DNA from: Hevea brasiliensis
Lineage: Eukaryota > Streptophyta > Magnoliopsida > Malpighiales > Euphorbiaceae
Assembly: GCF_030052815.1 (NCBI RefSeq)
Contig: NC_079507.1
Coordinates: forward strand, 51,967,571 to 52,031,570
Direction of reading: 5' to 3'
DNA: 64,000 bases
The notes beneath the pieces were generated by a model. It was given only the letters and a program-made list of their open reading frames with translations, was not told the DNA's origin and ran no database searches. The translations under genes were made by a program, and so were the position numbers. This document shows, piece after piece, positions 12,101 to 24,900 of the stretch (positions are counted from its first letter, which is position 1; each line of letters begins with the position of its first letter).

Positions 12101-15100
12101 AAAAAAAAAAAAAAAAAACCATTCTCAACTTTCTCTCTTCCATTTCATCCACAACATAATTTTCTGCATTGAGCTAGAAGATATTCCACCCTCACCAATT
12201 CAATTTTGGCAGATCTATTAACCATATAGAGTTCCTGAGTGAGGAAAGAAAAAAGAAAAGCCGCCGAATCTTTAAGACATAGTACTTGTAATTTGTGAAG
12301 CCTCCACAAAAAATAATATCACTTTCATTCGTTTCAATATTTTATAGAATTCTTAAACATCTTTACAAAGATTCTAGTGCATTTATTAATTTTCTGTACT
12401 AATTATTGCCTGATACAAACACCACAGACATAGCCCAGAAAACTTCCATCACACTACAGCAACATAATACCAACTTTGAAATGGCAAATGATCAATGAAT
12501 TAGTTCATAAAATTAGAAATACAGAATTGCCAGCACAAAAATTTATTAGAAATGATAATCAGAGAAAGCATAGCACAGTTTAAAACTCCACATGTTCACA
12601 GCCAAACCACACTATTTCACCAACCCTCTTCACCAACAACTAACAATTTAATGTTCCAACTAGGATAATCATATGATTCATAAACAATTTTGCCTACTCA
12701 ATATAACAATGATAAGTATAACCTGAAGGCAGAGACAACAATCCAGCATCCCTAATCTTCAAGCATATTCAAATTATGCCAAGTGAATTTTACAAAGTGT
12801 TATCATTCTGATAATTTGTCAAAGCATTGACAGCAATACTTGATAAAAGACAAACAATTAGCCATTTTTTATAAGAAAAAGAAATCAACATAAAATGAAT
12901 CCATAAAAGCCTAGACATATTACACTTGTTGATATTTACCAGATAGACTACACTAGCCATCCATCCATGCATAAAATCCAAAATCAATCATATCCTTCGA
13001 ATAACAATTGCTACTAAAGTTGTGATACACAAAACTATTGGACACTAATGACAAAAGAATGAAACACAAGATACATTATGATGCTTCCCAAATGCATTCT
13101 AATCTATGTCAAAAAAAAAAAAAAAAAAAAAGGAAATGAAAAACAAAAATGTAGTTGAGAAAGAGACAGAGACTATGCATAAGCGTAATCCATAATTCCT
13201 AACCTCAAAGCGATCAATGAAAAATCCAAGCCATAGTCTATGTGCCATTATTTGTTCAACAGGATCAATTTCGGGTGGCAGCTCTGGTTCCCCAGGTGCA
13301 AGCTGAGGCCTCAATTTCGCAGCAGGTCCAGAATACTTCACCTCAGATGCAAAGAGACCTCGTTTTGTATCAATTGTCCATAACCATGCATCAACAAGCT
13401 CAGCAAGAACAAGAGATCCCAATTGCGGAGCAGCAGAAACCAACCAAGTCCAAATGAAAACGCCAGTTTCCATTGCATCTGAAGTAGAAATATACGCTGG
13501 ACACCAGCAAAGAAGGCGCAAAAGTTGCACAAAGCCCTCTACATTTGATTTTAAATCAGAAACCTGACCAAAAAGAACAATCAGGGAAAAAAAAAAGAAA
13601 AGAAAAAATCTCCCCAAAAAAATCTATCATTAGCCAGAGGGAGGGGGAGACAAGAAGGAATTTTTTACCAGATTTGAGAGAAGTAATGCTGTCGCTTGAG
13701 AACAAGTATCACGGAACTGTGACTTGTCCACTTCGCCACCTTTTTCTGCAGTACTAACAAATTGTTGAAGAAGATGCACAAACTTATTAAGTAAAATCTC
13801 ATTAAAAGAATCATCCTCAGCCTGTGGCGGTTGAGAAAATGCTCCAGATATTAATCTCTGGAGACCACTGCTAAAACCTGTTGGTACATTACCAGGTTGA
13901 AATCCACCAATACTGCTATACAACCTTCTCATGCCAGCAATTTCTCCAGCATGGTTGCACTTAACTGTTGCACTGACCATACCAGTACTGAGTACCTCCA
14001 AATTGAAGGCTTCTGTCAATTTCAAGTTTGCTCCTGATGCAGCAGCTGCTGCGGCCATGACTGAAGGAATATTAGCTGTTCGTATGCCTGTCCAATCATT
14101 TTTACCAGTGCCAATCCGTATCTCAGTTAAAAGAGAAACCACATCAGCTGTAGGTTGTGCTCTCTGCCATGTGTTTGCTTTGCATAGCTTTTCCTATGGC
14201 AAGTGGAACCACATACAAGACACAACACATCAAGACATAAAATCAAAACAATTAATTCCAAATGATATACAACACATCAAAACATAAAATCAAAACAACT
14301 AATTCTAAATGATATCAATGTTATCTCCACTTAAATAAGCAATGAAATCAACACCATCAAGAACAATTTTAGCAAGCATTTGTCCTAGGGCAAAACAAAA
14401 ATCAAAGCGGAATGCTATATATTGTCCAGGTGAGAATGTATAATGCAGAATAGGAAGATATTCATAATACAATTTAGGAATTATATTCCATATAAAATTA
14501 GGAAATTTAAGAGTTTCATTCTTTAAGAATTTTATTCTTATTACGTCTATTATTTAGGAATTTTACTATTTACTAGTTTATTTTGGTTTAATTTCGTATT
14601 CCTAATTAGGATTGAATTAGGGTTCTAAAATCCTATTTTTATTGGTATTCTTAGTTCTATAAAAAAAGATTTAGGGTTTCTATTGTTATTAGACAAGTTT
14701 TGTTATGACAATTTCTAAGAGATAAATAATATTTTGAGAATTAGTTCTGTTTTTCAAGGATTGGTCCTTGATTTATCTTCTTGGTTCTTTCCCTTTGTTC
14801 TACATCAATGTAAGCATGTAATGGCCTTTTTTTTTAATGTGAATTGTTTTGTTTGAATGATAATGGTTAAATTCCTAATATTTAAATGTGTTTGGTAGAC
14901 TTGTCAAAAATGAAAATTTCAATATTTCAACTTTTTTACCTGCTTAGGCATGTATGGTAATGGTGATGAGGGTTCAACAACAGTAATGGTGCTTGTAATG
15001 GCAATGCTGGTGTGCTGTGGAAGTGGTGGTGTGAAAATTTTCATCCGTTCTTTCATTCACTTTAGTTATTACAGCCTCAAGGTGCACTAAGGCGCCAAGG

Positions 15101-15915
15101 AGCCTTGGAGCCTAGGCACAAGGTACAGGCGCATCAAAGCAAGATGCAAAAATTAAAAAAAAAATTCATAAAAATATATAAGTACTATAAATTTAATTAA
15201 GATAATATTAATTAAATATAAAAGTATATGTAATATATCATTTATTTCATTACTTTTTTTTATTTTATTGCACCACTATCATTGTCTATTATATTACACA
15301 CGAGTAAAATATTATCATTAAAATGCATTATATGAATTTTATTTTTAATCAAAGATAATATTAAAATGATAATTTTAATTTTCCATTGTACTAAAATTTT
15401 AATTTTTACTGTATATTTAAAAAAATAATATCTTACTAAACATAACTTAAAATTATTTAAATTGAATTCTATAAACTTATTATAAATAATTATGTATTCA
15501 ACATAAAAAATATATTTAAATTTAATATTTAATTTATGAAACATAAAATTAAAAAATTACATGCAAAAAATACTAAGATTTAGCCCAACAACCTAAACTT
15601 CAATTTAGAGCTCTAAATTAGCTCTAAATGCTAATAAGCACATTACCATCAGCCCATTTAAATACCAATAGAAGGCATCTACCACTTACAGCCTACACTT
15701 CATTGAGGAGAAGCCAGGTACGTTTCTCCTCCTCCTCTTCTGTTTTTTCAGTTGCTTGGGCTCAGCTCACTAGGGTGTGCCTTGCGCCAGGCGCACCTTT
15801 TGCACATTGCCCGCCTGGAGGGTTTTGTAAGTGCAAACCCTTGGACCTTCTGCACCAGGCACCTCAGGACCTAGCCCCAACACCGTCATGTTGACATTTA
15901 CTCTTTTTTTAGTGT

Positions 15916-15955
<40 letters not shown>

Positions 15956-18900
15956 AGGAATTTTATTTTAAAAAAAAAAAGGATAAAATCACAAGTTGGA
16001 GGACATGGTATCCTCCCAACCCACAATATGATCAAAATAAGTACCAAGCAAAAAAATTAATATAGTAGCACACCCCCCCCCCCCCCCCAACCTCAAAAAA
16101 AAAAAAAAAATCTCCCCCAACAATCATGCTGAATGGTACTAAGCACATTCCTCTAAGCCACTAAAGCAGAAACCCGCAAAGAAGCTGAAAATCAACTTGT
16201 CCCAAAACATATTAGAAGATAAAAGCTGCCCCTTGAAATGAAGGAATTCCATTCCTTCTACATGCTCCAAAGCACTATAATTCCAAAGGACTTTGGCCCC
16301 CCTTTCTTCCACCAAAATCTCTCCAATTTAAACCCACAACCACAGCATAAACTTGATAGGGGATGAAATGCTAAAGGAGTCAACAGCTTTAACACTTAAC
16401 CAAATGCAATCTAAGGAATATTGCTAAAGATATTCTAAAATGCTTACAATGAAATGCAGCACCAAAAACAAATCGCGTAACAGTAAAAGTACTCATAGGT
16501 CATATACAAACAAGAATATTTCCACAACAAACTGAGGATAGTGCAGGTGCAGATGCAGATGCAGATGAAATTATATTTCATATTTGCAAACTAAAGCCAA
16601 ATTATTAAAAAAATATAGAATGACCTTTTGGGATAGTTTTTTAGATGCCAACAGTTTATCATCCAAAGACTTAATGAACCAGAAAACAAGTTATTGTTTA
16701 AAAAAAATGCCAAATGGCATTAAGATGAAAAGACCACTTTCCAATTTCCATTTCAAATAAATAACTTCATTTTGCAGCTCTTTTCATGCTTTTAACTAGC
16801 ATGATGCCATAATATATAAAAGGATGAATCCCTAATTATAAAAGAAACATGAAAAAGATCACGTCCAATTCTCAATACATTGAAGAAAATGTTAAAATTA
16901 CTTGATTAGTGCAGGTAAACTGCTGAAATATTTGCCAATTTGAGCAACATAAACCAAATAAATTATTATGGATCTAAAAATTAGTAGATCATGAAATTAA
17001 CCTGAAGTAGGCCCTGGCTAGTACATGGGGCATATGAAAGTGATATACTGATCCATTCTCTCAGAATTCTTTGGTACAAAGAACGGACTGTCGCTATCCA
17101 AGCAGGATCATTAACAACACCAGGAGATGAGTCGTTGTGAACTGAAAATAGCAGGGAGTCTAAGCAGGAAGAATTCCACAAAACCTGCATGGATGTAGAC
17201 CAGTTGTTTCAACGAAACTAAAATAATATATAGAAATAAATTAGTGAATGATCAACAATATTGCCAAAAAGACTCCACCTGAGGGAACTTATCTCTAAGC
17301 TGAGTCAACAAGTTTACAGTAATATCCCGGATGTGTTCCTCCCTCTGTGACATGCTTTTAATGAGAAAACAGGTATGAGCAAAAAGAGTTGATTCTCTGA
17401 TCTCAGCTTCTTTGCCTGTTTCGCTTATTCGATCTTCCTGAACCCAGATAAACACATAAATGAAATTTATATAGCAAAAAGGGGATTATAAAGAATGGGA
17501 GGGAAGGGGAGTGGGATGATAAAAAAATTGAAAATCAATTAAGTTACACTCTGAATATCACCCCAACATCAGTGGCAACCTATCAAAAGCAAACACCCAA
17601 GCCTTATGAGATATTGCATAAAATAGCCACAAGTCTTAAATATATCTTCTCGCAGTTAGCAATTCATATATTTCTGCCATTACAGGAAACAATGGCACAT
17701 AACAGTGACTGAAAAGTTAAGATGCAAACCTTAGGCTACACTTTCACTGACACTATGTCGGTTTGATCTATTAGGCATTCAAGAAACACTTTAATACTTA
17801 TGAAACACTTAAAAGAACAAGTGAAAGGTTTGCATGTATAACACATATGCATACAAGCATACTAAGAGAAATGCAAGAATTACCACTCAATCCTTTGGTA
17901 AATTTTTAAGAAAAAAAAATTATAGAAGAAAGTACATAAGGTGGGTGAGAGGAAAAGGGGAAGCTAGATCTCTGTTCCAAATTTCAAAACTCTAATCCTA
18001 AAAAGAAACAATGGTAATGACCCAAATTTAGAATTAGAGAAAAGAGAAACAAATAAGAATAGAATCAAATACAATCCTAGGCAAGGAGTAATCAACTTAT
18101 TCAGAAGACATTTTAAGAAGAAGATAATTGAATGTGTTATATAAAACAGTTGCAGTTACAGTAAGTCAAAGCTCACTACATGTGAAAACACGAGAAGGTG
18201 ATTCTTAATACCAGCCACTGTACTGCTGCTTCAAATGCCCTGTGGACAATTGCTGTCAAACATTGGAAGACAGCTGGCATAAGGTTTGGAGTTTTTAAGT
18301 ATTCGAAGACACAACTGAAGGCACTCCTAGAAGCAGTCAAACCAGTGCAACCATTAAGGATGCCACCATTACTGCTGAATCGTATTATCTCCAAAAAGGC
18401 TACAGCAAGAAGATAGGTTGCCTTCACACCTGTATAACAAAAATGAAAACTGAGAAGATGCTTCAGGGATCAAATATACTTAGCAACAAACAAAGTCTAA
18501 GAAACAAGTTTTGTACATAGCTAAAGCAAAGAGTTAGCTAAAGCAAAGAGTCAACCTACAAGAAACCAATAGACAGAATAAAATAAACATTTCTTTTAGA
18601 TAACAGAAGAAGCCTTTATTGAGAAAAAAAGGACCAAAAGTACAGAGAGGAATACAAGACATCCTCCTCAAAAGAAAGAAATATCAAAAAATTAATATGA
18701 CAGAACATAATAAGAAGATTGTCCAACCTGAAATTGTGCTCATTGCTGCAATATCAACTCGCCCACCTAAGGCAGCTGAAAGAGCAGCTCTTTGGCTCAC
18801 AGCTGCTTTCTCATTGCCACTCCCTCGACGACTTCCAGGGTTGTGGAGGGCATTGAGTTCCAATTCATCTTCGAGCCATTTTACTGAGCTGACAACCTGG

Positions 18901-21900
18901 AGTGATGTTTTCATGTCAAAAGATTTAGACATGTAAGTTCACAACAATAACTATGGACAGATGGGAATTTATTTTAGGGACAAAAGTAATATAAATTCTG
19001 CCTAAGTTGACAATGAAAATTCAAAAACAATACTTGCCTGATTACATTGAATATAATCATTTGTTAGCTAATTTACAACAAAATGACAATTAAATGACAT
19101 TTTAATGTCATAGAGCATATAGTATCCATCAATATAAGTTTCATTCAATGCCAAAAACGTAATTTACTTCAAATATATGAGATATTTGATTCAGAACTGT
19201 CCACAATCAAGTCATTTTCACACTTATAGCCATAGAACTAATGGGCCCCAACCCAAATCTCATAAATCTCAATTATTGCTACGCAATCAGGATGATCATT
19301 TTGCATCCTAGATGAGATCTACCATATAGCAGGGACCAATTGCAGGATATATCCAAAGGAAGAGGAAGGAAACCAGATCCAATAACTTCCCCTATATGAA
19401 CAAATAGCAGAGGCAATCCTTGCGGCTTTCATAGGACCACCTAAGATCCCCCTGAAACAGACCACCTTTAAGGCTTAAGTTGAATATCACCATTTACTTC
19501 TTTCAGTCCACAATGTTGTAACAGAGGTGAGAGTTTATGTTAACATCACAGCAACCACACTAGCAAAGTAATGTTTTTGCATATCATAGGATTTAACAGA
19601 AATCAAGTCTAGGTGCATGAGAAATGAAACAAGATTTAACAGAAGAGTGGAGAAGAATGTAGCAATAAATTTCTTATACAAAAAAAATGTAAACATTCTG
19701 GAATCTGAGAATTGACGAGGTGCCATTCTGAAATAGTTTTAGGAGTCATATTCAACTCCACCTTAACTATGCATTAATTTGAAATTAGTTGGGTCAGCTA
19801 TACGGATCATTTTCCAATAGTTATACATCTCTAGATAGATCGTCTCCCCTTGAACCCTGCCCCCTTTCTCCCCTTAGATGCTTGAAGACAGAAAACTCGA
19901 GATGTAAAACCTGAGATAGAGACATTGAACCCCAGCTCCAATTTCTTTCCGTACTCCATAAAGAACCTCACCAAAAGAAAGGATTTGAGACCAGATCCAG
20001 TATCACCACCAATAGCATGCGGAATTAATAATAATAATAATAACTTAAAACCCAGTGCAGTTATCAGCTAGCTTCCATATCCTGTCAATGCTTCCTGTTC
20101 CTGACGATATGAGCATGGCTACCACTCACTTGGCCATACTAATTAAAGAAGCAAGGCACACTAAGTCAAAGGGGTCATGGGGCCTAGGTCCTAAATGAGG
20201 TGAGGCTCAAAAAAATAAAATTTAATAAAAAATAAAAATAAAATAATAATGGGTGTAGCTCTATTTAACCAAACTAATCAAAATTGCAAACCTACAAAGC
20301 ATTAATAAGTGTTAAAAAGTATAAAACAAATATAGACATTACCATTAATATCATTTTTTTAGAACTTGTTAAAAAATAAAATAAAGCCAAATTTTGGACA
20401 TTCAAAAATCCTAGATTTTTTATTTTCACAAACAAATCCAAATAGCACTATTAGTGCTGTTAAAACAATGAGAAAAAGCAATTTTTGATAACCTAGAAAT
20501 AAAGGACCAAAATAACTAGTTTTTTTTTTCCCCTTTAGAAATAGATGGCAAATAATCAAGAAAAAAATTACCTAAATAGCATGTTAGTGTCTTTTTAAAA
20601 AAAAATAAAATAATATAAAGAAGCAATATCAGAATAGTACTAAAATAAAGGACCACATAGCATTGTTAGTGGTTTTTTAGAAAAGGAGAAATTCAGATAA
20701 ACTAGAAACAAAAGAGTCCAAAAAGCAGTTAAGATGAGAATAATAATATGCAAATATTGAAAACAATGTATGAGGAGGAGAGGCATTAAAAGGACCATTA
20801 CTGTCAAAAATGGAAATATGGAAGGTTTACGATCCTATACGTGGAGGCTTGATAAGATTTTGGCAATTAGTTATCACTAGCAATACTAATTCCAAAAACT
20901 TCCTAGTGCATCAATATCAGATTCTGGTAGATCAACAAATTTCAAGTTGAGTGGTAGTGTTTTTCTCCTGTAGAGGTGTTAGGGTTGGATCCTGGTTGGC
21001 CTTGACCCTGAGGCGTTCCTTTCATAACTATGCACTTGGCCTCAATGCTTCTGGTTCTTCATGAAGCACGCAGTCATTTTTTATGCTTTGGGTAAAGGTG
21101 TGGATCTAAGAGTGTTTGATTCTGTTTGAGAGGCAGGGTAGGGGAGGAGAAGGGTTAGTGCAAAGTTTTGTGTTATTTATTTGGCAGAGGCAAAGGGCAA
21201 AGAGGGAAAATTGAGGAGCAGGGGTGGAAGCAAAGAAAGACAGAAAGAAGGTGGGGGGCTTACAGGGTGGTAAGAGAGAGAGAGAGAAATGGAATTTCAA
21301 AAAAATATATATATTCTAATTAATAATAAATTTGTTTGTTCAAATTTGACCAATGTATAAAATTTCAATTAAAGGAGGGGGTTACGATAGGTTGACAGCC
21401 CATGAAAAATTCAATCATTTCTCATAATATGAATCCTTATAAATTGAGGCGAACCTGGTGTCTAACAGAGCTAAACGACGAAAAATGACTCATATAGCTT
21501 ACCACAAATAGTTTGGGATTAAGGCTTAGCTGTAGTTGTTGATAAAATTTCAATTTCAATTAAACTTTCAAATTAGGAAAAATTCACAAAATTAAAAGAA
21601 TTAGTAAAAATTGCAACTTAACGAAAAAAGAAATTCGGTCATTTACCAAAAAATAATTAGAATAGTGGTGCAAGAGCAAAGCATTTCCTGACAACACAGC
21701 TTTACTCAAGTGTTTCAACTTTTCATAGACTCAAAGCAAAGCCGGACATACAATGAAAGAACCATATTCTAGTAGATAAATTGAAATGAGCAGCATAACA
21801 CATTAATTCCAGAACAGCACAATGAAGCAATAGGTCAAGCAAAATGAATATAAGCATAAGATGCAAAAAAGAATATTCTAATAGATCCATTGCAAAGGGC

Positions 21901-24900
21901 ACAGTCATTCCAGAATCCAGAAAAACATTGAACTTCTAAAATTAGACTGCTATTTAGAAAATTGAGTGGCATTGTCAAGGGAAAAAACACAAAGAACCAA
22001 AACTAGTACATTAATGAAACGCCAAAAAATTATTATGCAAGAACCATTCACAGTCAACTTACAAGAGGAGGAGTCCCTTGAGCAATTCGCTGAACAGCAG
22101 ATGACCACAGTGCATTCCACATGTATGGTCCGCCCACTGCCTGAAGAGCAATAGTACCCATGCTTCCCACGCTGTTCAATGTAGTTGAAACTGGCTTTGC
22201 TGGTTGTTGAATTTTCTGTATAGGAGGTGCTAAACCAAAAAGAGCAACATAGAACCATAAATTTCGGAATAACTTCAAAAGTGACGGTTCCACATCGACA
22301 GTAGGATCAAAGTCAGAACATATTTCAGCAACAGCAGGAAGTAGAGGTCCCAGAAAATCTGCTCCACTCCTGCACAATTGAAGTATCAGATAGAACATCT
22401 CTAAACGCACAAAGCAGTGATGAAAACAGTATGGTTCTTATAAGCACATAAAAATTAGTGAAACCATATAATGGAACAACTCTGTACCTTCCACTTTTGG
22501 ATTCAGCAGCCAGGCCTACATCTGAGCACAAAGATAGTAAACGATGACGATAGTCTGAACGCAATTTCATAATCTTAAGGCCATTAGCAATCAAAAGAAA
22601 TCCTGCAGGAAGAGTCTAGAATGTGATTGAAACGGTGAGCAACCATTTGATAAGATAATTGTCAAGAAAAGGCTTCATGTATAACATAGCCACAGACAAT
22701 AATACCTCAACACGTTCCGTAGTGGCTTCCGGTGCCAATGTTTTGCTTTCAGCAGACCCTACACCAGATAGTTTACTCAAGTAACTCCTTGTCATCAGAA
22801 CAACAGTCTCACGATATGACTTCTCAAAACCTAAACTTGCTATGCGAGATACAGCATCAAGAAGCTGCAATGAAAAATCAGAAAATGATGCCACCAAATT
22901 AAATAAGCAATGGATAGAAAATCACCACTTTGAGATGACTAGTGTCAAGTAGGAAAGAACTAAGAAGGGAATTTGGGGTTGGGGGAATGGTACAAGGATA
23001 TAAAAACTATATTCAGCAAATACATGTTCAGAAGGCAAAGATTCCATACTCGGAGTCGCAATAAACCAGGAGTTGAAGCATCACCCTCTTCTAAGCTTTC
23101 AATAAAAAGCGGCAGTATCATGTCTACCACTTCAGACTTGTTAACAGAAACAGTCAAATCAGCTAGTAGACGAATGACATTAAGCTGCACACCAGGAACT
23201 GCCCGCTTCTCCTTGTCAACCTGAAAGTAGCATGTTAAAATGAAATTCAACTGCACAAATTAATTAACAGAAAAAGGAAAACTAAGTGTGCACAAATTAA
23301 TGCAGAAAAGGTTGCCTTATTAAATAATTAAAACTCCACAGATTAAATTACATATAAACTAACACCTGAAATTATTAAGCATTGGAACCAATAACATGAT
23401 GAGCACAACTACCTAAAGTTCTCACCAAAAATGTCAAAAAAAAATTGATAAGTTACAACTTACAAAAAATTATGAGAAAATTTAAGGTAGCTCCTATCAA
23501 CATAAATCTAAAATTCTGACACTATCCAATGTAGGAAATCTTATATTAGGACTACTTATTTTACGAAAAAAAATATATGAAATAGTTTATTTTATTTAGT
23601 AGTTTTATATGATTTGTAATTCCTAATTAGAGTTAGAACTAGGGTTCCATACAATTGTCTTACAGTGTCACACCTATCAATTAGCTAAGGCTAAGGAACA
23701 TAACACTGGTTTGTACACTCCTCTACCTATAACACTTGCCACTTGAAAAGATGTAAGTATGAATTTTGTTCTTGGGCTACCTAAAACAACTAGAGGACAT
23801 GATTTTACATTAGTAGTGATAGACATGTTTTTTAACACGGCACATTTCATCACATGTAACAAGACCATTGATGCTTCACATGTAGCTACATTGTTCTCTA
23901 AGTAGTTAAATTGCATGGTCCACCTTCTCCTATTGTGTCTGATAGGGATGTTAAGTTTGTCAATTACTTTTGGAAGACACTTAGGAAGTTGTTTGACACT
24001 ACTTTAAAGTTTTCTTCAGTTTTTTACCTACAAACGGATGGTCAAACCTAAGTTGTAAATTGTAGTTTGGGTAATTTGCTTTGATGTCTTGTAGAGAAAA
24101 AAACAAGGCAATTGGTATTTGGTTTTGTCTATTGCTGAATTTGCCGATAATAATTCTATCAATTGTTCAACAGGTATTATGCCCATTCGAGATATAGTTC
24201 ACAGTTATTCTAACCACACCCACATTGACCTTGTTCTCTTCCAACTAATATTCATATTTCAAAACATGTTGTATCTTTTGCCAACACATTCAAGACTTGC
24301 ATTCAAAGATTAGATGAAAGATTGCTTTAAATAATGAAAATTACAAACTTGCTGCGAATATACATTGTAGAAATAAAGAATTCAATATAGGTGATTATGT
24401 CATGGTTCGTGTTCGTCCTGAAAGATACCCTTAAAATTCCTTTAAAAAACTACATGCTCGAGCCATTGGCCCATTCTCCATTTTGCAAAAACTTAGATCA
24501 AATGCATAATTACTTGACTTACATAATCATATGAATATTAGTCTTGTTTTCAATGTGGAGGATCTATCAGCTTATCGAGGCACTTTTGAGCCTCCTAATT
24601 TGCCATCTATTGTTTCTGCAGGTCAATAACTGCCAAAGTCGCCATCTCTTCCTCAACAATGACATTCCATTGACAATATGATAAGATGATGAGTTTTCAC
24701 CTCCTCTCACAATGGTTTTCAAAGATTTATTGTAAGTGTCATGGTCGATCAAGCTTCGCACTTTAGATCCTTCTCTTGGATTGTTACTTGTAGTTCAACT
24801 CTCTGAAATCGAGTTTTTTTTTCAACCAAGGGGGAATGATGTAAGAAATCTTGGAGATATTAGGACTACTTATTTTCAAAAAAAATATAGAAAGTAGTTT

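Larger units (their letters stand above)
14194..17001 (-). other. PI4K alpha intron 11 (2808 nt)
   Basis: Carries a solo LTR, a decayed hAT MITE relative, a TA microsatellite (about 15920-15951) and a C/A homopolymer pair near 16073-16110. From 16110 to 17001 I see nothing recognisable. Confidence 0.75.

Noticed and set aside
18595..18710. Possible LINE 3' end in intron 8
   Set aside because: Only a TTTATTGAGAAAAAAAGG-like tail word supports it; too little to annotate.
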